A stretch of DNA of 64,000 nt from Trametes villosa (lineage: Eukaryota > Basidiomycota > Agaricomycetes > Polyporales > Polyporaceae). The DNA lies in NCBI GenBank assembly GCA_002964805.2, contig PUDQ02000088.1, positions 1 through 64,000 of the forward strand, written 5' to 3'. The notes beneath the pieces were generated by a model. The model made no database searches. It was not told the origin of the DNA and saw only the letters and a program-made list of their open reading frames with translations. Positions 1-8,286 of this stretch are shown here, one piece after another. How positions within the stretch are numbered: position 1 is the first letter of the stretch; each line of letters opens with the position of its first letter. A program made the position numbers and the translations under genes.

Positions 1-154
1 CCCTAACCCTAACCCTAACCCTAACCCTAACCCTAACCCTAACCCCTAACCCTAACCCTAACCCTAACCCTAACCCTAACCCTAACCCTAACCCTAACCC
101 TAACCCTAACCCTAACCCTAACCCTAACCCTAACCCTAACCCTAACCCTAACCC
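1..154. repeat. Telomere repeat array (CCCTAA)n
   Basis: About 25 copies of CCCTAA run from the first base, with one 7-base variant (an extra C) near base 45. The C-rich strand reads inward, so base 1 is a true left chromosome end. The array stops abruptly at about 154. Confidence 0.99.
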
Positions 155-570
155 TCCTTAACACTCCTTAGCTTACTCCCTTAACACTTCTTAAAACACT
201 TCACCCCTTAACTCACAACTCCTAACTTGCCTTCACCTCCTTAGCTTACCTCACTTTACCCTAAAACACTCAAAAACTCGCCCATAACACTCTAGCTTAC
301 ACCTCAACTCCACCCCCTTACACTTCACTAGTCCACCTACTCACCCTACACTTTAGCCCTACTTACCTCACACCCTAAGCTTAGTAGTAGTGCCCCTTAC
401 ACACTTCCCTAGCCTAGCTAATAGTCCCTTACACTCACTCCAGTAACCCTTGCCATACACTTCCTTACCAGTTAGTAGTACCACTTACACACAGCTGTAG
501 TCTAGCTACTAGTCACTTACACCAACTCAACTAACTCTTACACTTCACTTGCTTGCCGGTCACACAACAG
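155..570. other. Degenerate telomere-adjacent C/T/A-rich sequence
   Basis: This stretch is almost free of G on the plus strand. It consists of irregular CCTTAA, CCTTAG and CTTAAC-like words that look like decayed telomere units. No gene is visible. The strong strand asymmetry is typical of sequence derived from telomere repeats. Confidence 0.6.
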
Positions 571-698
571 TGACGGTCCACAAGATTCTTGTGGAACGTC
601 ACTTTATTGTGACACATCTTGCCTGGCGGGTAGGAGGAGTCAGTCACATTGGTTGTCACATCTGTGTGACGCTCCACAAGATTCTTGTGGACCGTCAC
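571..698. repeat. Two copies of a GTCCACAAGA hairpin repeat
   Basis: Near-perfect inverted repeats at 571-600 and 667-698 have the core GTCCACAAGA / TCTTGTGGAC inside GTGAC / GTCAC flanks, giving a stem of about 15 bp with almost no loop. The same hairpin recurs at 3191-3223 and 3343-3377. Confidence 0.75.
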
Positions 699-785
699 CC
701 CTTGTGACTGGTAGCACATGACTTGTGACCACTCCCTCAGATAAGGTTGACATTCAGTGGAGGCCACCTAATATCTTTACAACAG

Positions 786-1324
786 CACAAGCTATGAGCA
801 CGATTTTTTTGCACGTGTTAGGTATGCTTCTGATCTATCTGACTAGACTTTAATATCATATGACATCCATGGTTTCTGACCCAGTATAGGCCGGCATCCA
901 TGAGCAGTGGCCCTACTTACACCGGCACCTAGCAATGCTTGCTTAATATCTTCATAGCCAGAGGTGATATGAGCACGATTTTTGTTGCATCTTATAGCCA
1001 TGCTTATAAGCTACCATAAACCACCTGGATGCCCAGTGGCATCCATGGTTTTGCACTCACTACAGCCCGGGCATCCATGGGCAGGGCACTTGGTTACGCC
1101 GGCATCCGACGGATGCCGCTCAATATCTCACTAACCAGAGGTGGTATGAGCACGATTTTTGTTGCATTGCGTAGCCCTGATCCGTAGCTATCCAAAACCC
1201 TCCAGATGCCCAGTGGCATCCATAGTGGTTGCCGAGATACAGGCCTAACAAGTGGTGGGCATCCACTGGGCATCCACCGGGCATCCGCCACTGACGTCAG
1301 TGTCCGGTATTATATAGATAGGAC
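786..1324. repeat. Diverged minisatellite-like units ending in a TATA-like box
   Basis: Three related units (near 795, 967 and 1145) share GAGCACGATTTTT followed by a TAGCC...TGAT-like stretch, and are joined by GCATCCA/GGATGC-rich spacers. They resemble the 178-bp array at 3513-4876. Both blocks end in TTATATAGATAGG (here about 1310-1323). Confidence 0.55.
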
Positions 1325-2734
1325 TTACTCCGTCATCGTTTCGGTGTGCAGGACTTGGAGGCACACCTCGCTGGTGTGCGGGATAAGCTCGTACGCACCC
1401 GCGATGTAGTGGCGGACGCAGGCGATGAGGGCAAAGAGGGGATCACCCTCCTTGGGCGGCTCGATCAGCCCCTGCATGCGCACTGGATCCTTCCCCTCGG
1501 TGTACTGCATCCAGCGCGTGGTGACGTGCCAGGGGCTGATGTGGCGGTGGTCGAGGTCGGCGGCAGGCAGTGGGGGGCGGGTGTCCAGCTCGCGACGCAG
1601 GGTGATGAGGTAGTCGGTGGAGGCGGAGTGGAGTTGGGCAGCACGGGGGGTGACGGAGAACCAGGAGCGGTTGCCAGGCGCTTGGGAAAAGCGCTGCATG
1701 TAGCTCCGTGGCAGGTCAGCAGGAGCGACAGGGAGCTGGTGCTCTTTCTGCGCATGCTCGACCGCTGTTCTGCTGTTCTGGAACATGGAGGGGCAGGCTG
1801 GACAGCCGTACCCCCACACACGTTCTAGCCCCTCAAACTCCACCGGGTTGGCGGAGGTAGGCTCAGGCCAGTCAGTGCCAAGGCCCTCCTGCTCAGCGAT
1901 GGTGCTGAGCAGGGCCTTGTCGACCGACACCTGGCAGCCCTTGTGCTGGCGTGTGAGGTGGATGGGGGCATTGGAGGGGAGCACAACCGCCTGGCAGGCC
2001 ATGCAGACCAGGGACTTGAGCCGGCGGTTGATGAGGAAGCCCCAGGTAGCCAGGGTGCCAGCAGGGACGTCGTAAAGCTATTAAATATTATAAGCAATGA
2101 ATAATATATATACTGAAGCTAGCACTTACCTCTGAGGGCTGGGCAAGCCCAGGGGGAGGAGCCAGGACAGCAGGAGGGTCCACAGACATCCTGGAGGAGT
2201 TAGAGGCCTGGCCAGGGCTATAGACCACTGACATGGGCCTAGGGGAGTGGGGAGGGGTCTGGGGAGTGGAAGGCCTTGAAGGCTATATAATATTTGAGCC
2301 ACCAGCATATTTATATAAATATCAGACTCACAATAGGGGTGCCAGGGGCAGAAGGATCCTCAGGGATCACAGCCAGCCCAGGGGCAGGAGCAGGGGCAGG
2401 GGCAGACTGAGGCAGCTAGATTATTTTATTAAGCCTCCAGAATATAATGGACAGTAAGGTTGAAGAAGAAGCTTACCTGCCAAGTCACATCCCCCATTTT
2501 CCTCAGGTGATCCATGAGGCTGTTGTAGTTGGCTGGCTGCTTGTTGCACAGCTTGCCAGCCTTGATGCATCTGCAGATGATGTGGTTTTTATTATTTCTT
2601 TCAATGGGAATAAGGGGGCCAGTCTTTGAGATAGGATGATGATGAACAGAGAACATATAGTGAGAGCAGAGCCTTTCATGTTTATTTTTTGGGCCATTGT
2701 AGACCTTGGAGCAAAGGGGGCAGGTTTGGACCAT
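1325..2734 (-). CDS. Subtelomeric OrsD-like zinc-finger protein, helicase part absent
   Basis: I read four exons: 2734-2477, 2406-2332, 2282-2130 and 2077-1325. All introns have GT-AG ends and all junctions are phase 0, giving about 412 aa. Exon 1 starts MVQTCPLCSK and carries Cys/His pairs of a C2H2-type finger. Exons 2 and 3 encode a Pro/Ser-rich linker. Exon 4 carries a CxxC then HLTRQH block (MACQAVVLPSNAPIHLTRQH) and then GYGCPACPSMFQ...HAQKEH, the spacing I associate with the fungal OrsD (PF12013) module. In basidiomycetes this module often accompanies RecQ-type telomere-linked helicases. No helicase motifs follow; the frame stops next to a repeat block. The position 1.3 kb from the telomere fits a telomere-linked gene. 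It may be truncated. Function unknown. Confidence 0.6.
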
Positions 2735-2881
2735 TTCTGCAGTAAGTAATGGGCTGGGGTTAGATGGTGGTGGTAAGAGGATAAGAGAGGTAAGATTAGA
2801 GTTCAATAGAAGCTTAGTCTGTATAGTAGCCAAATATAAGCAAACAAGTAGCCACCTGACTAATATCACAGGTTGTGATCA

Positions 2882-3116
2882 TTGAGGGCAGATTGCCCTC
2901 AAGTGTCACAGAAAGTGACACAAGCTGATCACATGATGTCTGATGGCATCATCAGATCAGGTGTGATGTGACAGTTGAGGGCAGATTGCCCTCAATGGTC
3001 ACAAAAAGTGACACAAGCTGATCACATGATGTCTGATGGCATCATTAGATCACTTGAGCCTCAATGACATCATCTGATCAGGTGTGATGTGACCATTGAG
3101 GGCAGATTGCCCTCAA
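2882..3116. repeat. Tandem palindromic repeats (TTGAGGGCA-N3-TGCCCTCAA)
   Basis: The 21-base palindrome with 9-base arms occurs at 2882-2902, 2975-2995 and 3096-3116, with a decayed copy near 3391-3410. The spacers share GTGTCACA...GTGACACAAGCTGATCACATGATGTC and TGATGGCATCA-like palindromes (written here as short words). No coding potential is visible. Confidence 0.75.
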
Positions 3117-3187
3117 GTGTCACAAACATGACAGGTGATGTGACTGACCCTTCCTGCCAGGCAGGGTCAGTCACAGGTTGTCACACA

Positions 3188-3380
3188 GGGGTGACGGTCC
3201 ACAAGAATCTTGTGGACTGTCACTCCCCTGTGACAGGAAGCACATGACCTGTGACTCACATCCACCCTTGCTCTATGTGAGTCACAAGTTGTGACTCACA
3301 TCGACCCTCGCTCGATTCTGGTCACGTCACTGGTAACAGGGGGGTGACGGTCCACAAGATTCTTGTGGACCGTCACCTCT
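3188..3380. repeat. Two further copies of the GTCCACAAGA hairpin repeat
   Basis: Copies lie at 3191-3223 and 3343-3377, each within CAGGGGTGAC...GTCAC(C)CCTG flanks, so the full stem is longer than in the outer pair at 571-698. Between them is a CACAT(C)GACCC...CTCG repeat. Confidence 0.75.
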
Positions 3381-3512
3381 CTGTGACAGGTGAGGACAGA
3401 TTGCCCTCAATGGTCACGTCACCTCTTGCTTAAGGCTTGCTCGTCGTTGCTGTAGGCTAGCAAGATATAAAATCATGAAAGTGAGTGCATTTTGAAGGCT
3501 GATTGATCAGCT

Positions 3513-4876
3513 ATTATATAGACCCTTGACCATGACCAGTTGCCCATATTAGAAGAGGCAGGTAGAGGGCACGCAGGGGGCACGCAAGGGGCACGCAAGG
3601 GGCATGTCTGTACGTGCCCCCGATTGTGAGACGATGGAGGCAGCTATCAGCATAAAATAAACTGCTGTGTGTAGCCCTGATGTCGCCCTGACATACTTTG
3701 AAGACAGCTAAGTGATTGGTCGAGTGGTTGGGCCACAATCCAGGGGGCACGCCAAGGGCACGCAGCTAATACGGGGGCACGCAGGCACGTGCCCCCGATT
3801 GTGACACAACCGCTGCACCTATGAACACGAAACAAGATGCATTCTGTAGCCCTAATATGGAGCTAATATACTTTGAAGACAGCTAAGCGATCGGCTTAGC
3901 AGTTGTCCCATAAAATGCAAGGCACGCACGGGGGCACGCAAAGGGCACGCAGGGGGCACGCAGGCACGTGCCCCCGATTGTGGGACAACCGCTGCACCTA
4001 TTGACACGAAAACACTTGTGTTCTGTAGCCTTCATATGAACCTAATATACTTTGAAGACAGCTAAGCAATCGGCCAAGTGGTTCTGTCACAATCCAGGGG
4101 GCACGCAGGGGACACGCAGGGGGCACGCAGGGGCATGCCGGTACGTGCCCCCAATTGTAAGACAACCAATGCACATATGACCTGCAAATGACTTGTGTTG
4201 GGTGGTCCATATGTCGGCCCAATATACTTTGAAGACAGCTAAGCAATTGGCTCAATACTCGGCTCACAATCCAGGGGGCACGCAGGGGGCACGCAGCCAA
4301 AGTGGGGGCATGCAAGGGGCATGTGCACACGTGCCCCCAATTGTGGGACGATGGAGGCAGTTATCAGCATGAAGTAAGTTGCTGTGTGTAGCCTTGATGT
4401 ATCCCTAACATACTTTGAAGACAGCTAAGCGATAGGCCAGATGGTTGGTCCACAATCCAGGGGCACGCAGCCAAAATGGGGGCACGCAGGGGACATGCGC
4501 ACACGTGCCCCCAATTGTGGGACAATGAAAGCAGATATTGTCGTGAACCAAGTTGCTATATGTAGCCCTTATGTATCCCTAACATACTTTGAAGACAGCT
4601 AAGCAATCGGTCCAGCGGTTGTGCCACAATCCAGGGGGTACGCAAAGGGCACGCAGCAAATACGGGGGCACGCAGGCACGTGCCCCCGATTGTGACACAA
4701 CCGCTGCACCTATTGACATGAAACAAGTTGTGTTCTGTAGCCCTAATATGGAGCTAATATACTCTGAAGACAGCTAGGCAATCGGCCCAGCGGTTGTCCC
4801 ATAAAACGCGGGGCACGCACGGGGGCACGCAAAGGGCACGCGCAGGATGCGCATCCTGCAGGTGTTATATAGATAG
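3513..4876. repeat. Minisatellite, ~178-bp unit, seven copies
   Basis: The box TACTTTGAAGACAGCTAAG recurs near 3693, 3869, 4048, 4225, 4411, 4586 and 4760, giving a period of about 175-186 bp. Each unit also carries GGGGCACGCA runs, the near-palindrome GCACGTGCCCCC(A/G)ATTGTG and TGTAGCC(C)T. Both edges carry TATATAGA-type boxes (about 3516 and 4864). Long open frames in the array arise from the repeats and are not taken as genes. Confidence 0.85.
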
Positions 4877-4905
4877 GTATGCGGTTAGTTTCACGTGATA
4901 AGGTA

Positions 4906-4988
4906 GGCGCTTCTTTAGCACGGTCTATGCAAACCGTGTGAACACAGAGAAGCGCCCTAAGTCCAGGCGTCTCTTTAATTAGACGCGC
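4906..4988 (+). other. Two consecutive stem-loops downstream of a TATA-like box
   Basis: At 4906-4956 an outer stem GGCGCTTCT / AGAAGCGCC encloses an inner stem CACGGT / ACCGTG. At 4966-4988 a second stem pairs GGCGTCT with AGACGC. They lie about 40 bp downstream of TTATATAGATAGG and could be the 5' part of a structured transcript. Confidence 0.5.
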
Positions 4989-5056
4989 CTGCCCGTATGG
5001 GGCATAGTCCAGAAGGGGAACCGTTCACGTACCTCCTTCTTTGGGTACAAGGGATC

Positions 5057-5084
5057 ATGTAAGCGATCAGCTGATCGCTTACAT
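5057..5084. repeat. 28-bp perfect palindrome
   Basis: The half-site ATGTAAGCGATCAG is followed at once by its exact reverse complement with no loop. Part of it (CATGTAAGCG) recurs near 5219. Confidence 0.8.
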
Positions 5085-5287
5085 AAGTAGTGCATCGTCA
5101 TACTGATTACCTCGCCGGGCCGAGGTGTGTGACGACGGGCCGAGCTTTAGTAATCAGACCTATGTCAATGGGAAAGTTCCCGTTGCCATCGGACCGGCAT
5201 CAAAGATGCCGGATACTTCATGTAAGCGTTATCACGCATCACAGAGGCCGTAGTTCCGGCCGTGATGCCGGGTGAACTCTATCGGAT

Positions 5288-5369
5288 GAACTGTACAGGA
5301 CCTGATGAGACCCTATAAAGTCGAAACAGGGCGGGATGGAATGATCTCCATCCCCTGTCGTCCTAGTTC
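5288..5369 (+). ncRNA. Type I hammerhead ribozyme
   Basis: All core elements are present in order. The stem I 5' strand is GAACT (5288-5292), a GTAC bulge, then AGGAC (5297-5301). The core CTGATGA is at 5302-5308. Stem II is GAC (5309-5311) / GTC (5320-5322) with an 8-base loop, and GAAA follows at 5323-5326. Stem III pairs 5326-5329 with 5355-5358 and 5333-5340 with 5347-5354, leaving a GGC bulge and an ATGATC loop. The cleavage triplet GTC ends at C5359. The stem I 3' strand is GTCCT (5360-5364) then AGTTC (5365-5369), matching both stem I segments. The open helix is stem I, so it is type I. The bulge in stem I opposite loop II is the usual place for the tertiary contact of natural hammerheads. 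Predicted self-cleavage is after C5359. Confidence 0.9.
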
Positions 5370-5424
5370 GACTACCACTCGTCGTCGTCGTCGCACACCT
5401 CGCTTCGCTCGGTGTGCTCCTCCT

Positions 5425-5439
5425 CCCTAACCCTAACCC
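5425..5439. repeat. Interstitial telomere scar
   Basis: CCCTAACCCTAACCC occurs in the same orientation as the terminal array, 5.4 kb inward. It sits exactly where the structured, ribozyme-bearing segment ends and low-complexity A-rich sequence begins. It marks a likely former chromosome end. Confidence 0.85.
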
Positions 5440-5880
5440 ACCCAAAAAAAATCAGGAGACATGCTCCTCCTCACTTGCGCACATTTCCCCCCCTCAAGCG
5501 CCCAATTGTGATCGTGGTGGTTTGAAACTTCCAGTGTACCTCCCTATGGTATATATTTACCCTCTCCCAGCTTTGTGGGATTCAGTGGCCAACCAGTGTG
5601 TAGGAACACATCATTTTATGCGTGGTTGCTGCCCAGGACCATAGCTCCAAAACTGGTTCGCCGATTTTGCTCATTTTCTGCACAGGGCCTCCTTTATATA
5701 CTATATACATGCTCCCAAAATTTCAGAGCCAAATTCCAACCCTGCCCTGTAAGACCTCTTACAAAAATGAGTCTAGATCCCGTACTATATAGTGCTATGT
5801 AAACAGGGTGTCGCAATGGTGCAATGGCGACTCTGTAGACTCTGTAGCACTATATTGCAAATGGAGGTTTTCCTGATGTT
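5440..5880. other. Non-coding sequence, no gene seen
   Basis: AT-richer sequence with short imperfect direct repeats (GACTCTGTAGA/CTCTGTAGC near 5830 and CAAAA/CCAAAATT words). No credible reading frame or RNA gene. Confidence 0.5.
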
Positions 5881-7150
5881 GGCTAGATGTTTAGAGTTAA
5901 GTGTATCATCTACGATCGGGTGCTCACCTCACCGTCAGCGGCGCTCTTCCTTCCTCTACTACGAGCGAGCTGCTGTCTTACGGCCGCCTCGAGCCTCGAG
6001 CCTTACGGTGTACAGGGCGGCATGTCCCGTACGAGTCAGCTAACAATATCTCGCTCTCGATCAAGGCCAATCTTCCTGCATTTTCGCGCTTGCAGCGCGG
6101 GGCTCGCGCACAAGGCAGCAGATGCTCATCGACCGCGTACGGTACGCTCGCAGGCGAGCACGTACATCCAAGACGTCCTCTTCCCACCGAGGATGATCCA
6201 GCCTTATGGGGACATACGGGGGCGAAGGGCGCATACCCCGTGGGTGTTCGTCGCGGACGTTTGCGTGAAAAGCCGCGTATGATGTCACGGCATACAACGA
6301 TGCGAGGCGAAGGAGGGGTGAGGGTTTTGAATACGAGTATAGCGACGTACCAGAGAATCCATGGCGGGGACTCAGGCGGTCGCTAATCCTACGAAGAGGA
6401 ATCAGGATGGCAAGGCACTTCGGCAGCGTCGGATGCCACGGTGGTGATATGTGGTGGGAGTATATAACTAGGTGCAAAGAAGTGAACAGAGGACACCGCG
6501 AGTTGGACGCTGAATGTGTGGGCGACCGGAACGTAGGGTAGAAGATAGAAGACGGAAGTGCAGCTTGATTGGAGGTGACGTCGGTTAACCTCGCAGACTG
6601 TCCACGAGAACGAACCCTGTGTCCAACTGGCTTCCGGCGTGGTTTACACGTATCCCGCAGAGGGCCTTCGGCCAGTAGTCGTGTTGCCGAGTGGTCAGAA
6701 CGCCCGCATTGGGCGACACTGTCAGCGCGATGTAGATATGCTCACGTCACGTGACCTGCGTGACGGTAGCGGGAAGACTCCTCAGGCAGCATGGTTCGGT
6801 GTTCAAGACGCCAGAAAGAAAGAAGTTAAGTCTAGGCATCGCGGAGGTAGGCAGTGGCGGAGAGAACACAGCTGAGAGGACGCAGAGAGGAGGGAGGAGA
6901 GACGGCAAGGGAGATGGCGAGTCGTTGGCGCGCGCGAGAGAGAGCCGTAGGAGCCTTTCTGAGGGCGAACAAGCAGACTTCCAGGAAGGTTGTTTGAGGC
7001 GGTAGACAAGCAGCAGACAAAAGAGACGTAGAGCGGGACGGGCGAAGGAGGAGATGGTGGTGAATGAGCGCTGAGCAGGCGACGGCGCAGGCCGAGGGGG
7101 CTATTGACGCTTGTTTGTCTTCTGTGGCACTCGCTGGGGACGCCCCGCCC
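5881..7150 (+). repeat. Left arm of a diverged inverted repeat
   Basis: By eye this aligns with the reverse complement of 16790-17990. Shared landmarks are GTGTCCAACT(G/A)GCTTCCG, GCCAGTAGTCGT(G/A)TT, GTGGTCAGAACGCCCGCATT, CAGTGGCGG and GGGGGCTATTGACGC(T/C)TGTTTG. A frame starting MVYTYPAEGL at 6639 matches one starting MVYTHPMMDP in the other arm (17296, -), sharing RPVVVLPSGQNARIGR and DGSGKTP. It may be a decayed mobile element. No transposase signature was recognised. Confidence 0.65.
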
Positions 7151-8286
7151 TGCCCTGCCCTGCCTCAGCAGCGTGAACGAACGCTCCTGGCGGCCAGTTG
7201 CTGCGACCTGTCAGCTCGTCTTGGTCGTTTGTAGGCTGCCAGCTCGCGGTCGCCGTCTCCTCAATCTGCACGGGCCGTTGCGGTAAGTTCTACAGATCTG
7301 TATCGTGCTCAAGTTCAACGCAACCACCGTACTCACCGTACGTCGTACGTCGCTCGACTGCCACCCCAGGGAACACACCGCTCCTGCCTACAGTGTCGAC
7401 GGGCCGGAATCCAGCTCCTCAGCACTAAGGCTCCACGCCAGAGTCCCCAGCCGGCCCGGCACCGCCAACTTCACTCACTCATCCTCGGCTTGTCACCTTA
7501 GAGATGAAGACGCTCAAAGCGCGAAGTCTCCCGAGAAGGTCGTACCGCAGCACTTGACAAGGAAGTGCACGCGCAGAAAAGGCAAGATGGCGGGGGCCTA
7601 CACCCACAACCCTCGCGTACTTCGACGTAAGTACCCTCGTTGAGGACGGGTCGTCTTCCATGCCGCGCCTCCCCACGACCCTGCACGGCGTCTTCGAGAG
7701 GACAGAGATATAAAGGCGTACCGCTCGGAGCGTTCCCCTCGCCGCTTCCGAGCACAGGCTATCGCTAACACACTTACCGCCTCGCATGCTCTGTAGGCAG
7801 ATTCCCTGGCGTGTCGTACTGCGTAGAACAAATGCGCAGACGCGCCATCGACCCGATGAACCTTCTTCAAAGCGACGAGGGCATCCAGAGTCGCGCACGG
7901 ACCTCTCCCCACCAGTTGGAGCACACCTATGCACGGCGCCCGTCGCCATCGCAAGTGGGGGGCAGCAGCAACTCCCGTGCGCACCGCTTCCATTTCCGGC
8001 GAAGGAGGGAGCGATCCGCGCTCGCGCGACGTCCACGCCGTCCGTCGAAGCTACCGCAGCACACACCTCGCCGCGCCTCATGCCCGCCACGAGCACTCTG
8101 GGACGGGGGCGCGTCGCAGGGGATATAAGACACGCCGCGAACGCGAAGGGCTGGAAATCGCGGCTTGTCTCCTCCCCTCGCTCGTTCTCGCGCACTGCTA
8201 CAACCCCAGGCTGTTTAGACCCTTTCCCAAGCGAGCAACCGTTTTTCGACCAATCTTACGCGCCTCCTACACGAACCGTCCGCATC
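7151..8286. other. Upstream region of the dynamin-like gene
   Basis: GC-rich, with no convincing exon chain. The long antisense frame across 7479-8195 is Arg/Ser/Gly-rich with no recognisable motif and is treated as chance coding. TATA-like words occur at 7704 (GATATAAAGG) and 8118 (GGATATAAGA). Confidence 0.5.
8116..8126 (+). promoter_or_regulatory. Candidate TATA box of the dynamin-like gene
   Basis: GGGATATAAGA lies about 165 bp upstream of the chosen ATG (8287) in GC-rich surroundings. The distance suits a fungal core promoter with a short 5' UTR. Inference only. Confidence 0.35.

Larger units (their letters stand above)
4858..5424 (+). mobile_element. Putative 3' end of an endonuclease-deficient Penelope-like element
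   Basis: A structured non-coding segment lies between the minisatellite and an interstitial CCCTAA scar. It starts at a TTATATAGATAGG box, holds several hairpins, and ends with a hammerhead ribozyme followed directly by telomere repeats. Telomere-attached EN-deficient Penelope-like elements (Coprina of basidiomycetes, Athena-type terminons of rotifers) are known to abut telomere repeats, and Penelope-like elements are known to carry hammerheads. With the chromosome end to the left, target-primed copying predicts a plus-sense RNA whose 3' end abuts CCCTAA, as seen here. No reverse transcriptase is visible, so this would be a remnant or a non-autonomous unit. Confidence 0.45.

Noticed and set aside
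3514..4330. Minus-strand frames rich in CPLRAPWIV-type repeats
   Set aside because: They arise from the minisatellite unit itself, shift between copies and have no start or splice context.
2882..4876. CRISPR-like array
   Set aside because: Repeats are eukaryotic minisatellites and palindromes with related, not unique, spacers; no cas genes and the host is a fungus.
6681..6810. tRNA-Leu/Ser gene suggested by TTGCCGAGTGGTC and GGTTCG
   Set aside because: The T stem and acceptor stem cannot form and the boxes are over 100 bp apart; kept only as a SINE-like possibility.
7479..8195. Long minus-strand open frame upstream of the dynamin-like gene
   Set aside because: Composition is Arg/Ser/Gly-biased as expected of a chance frame in GC-rich DNA; no motif, and it overlaps the likely promoter.
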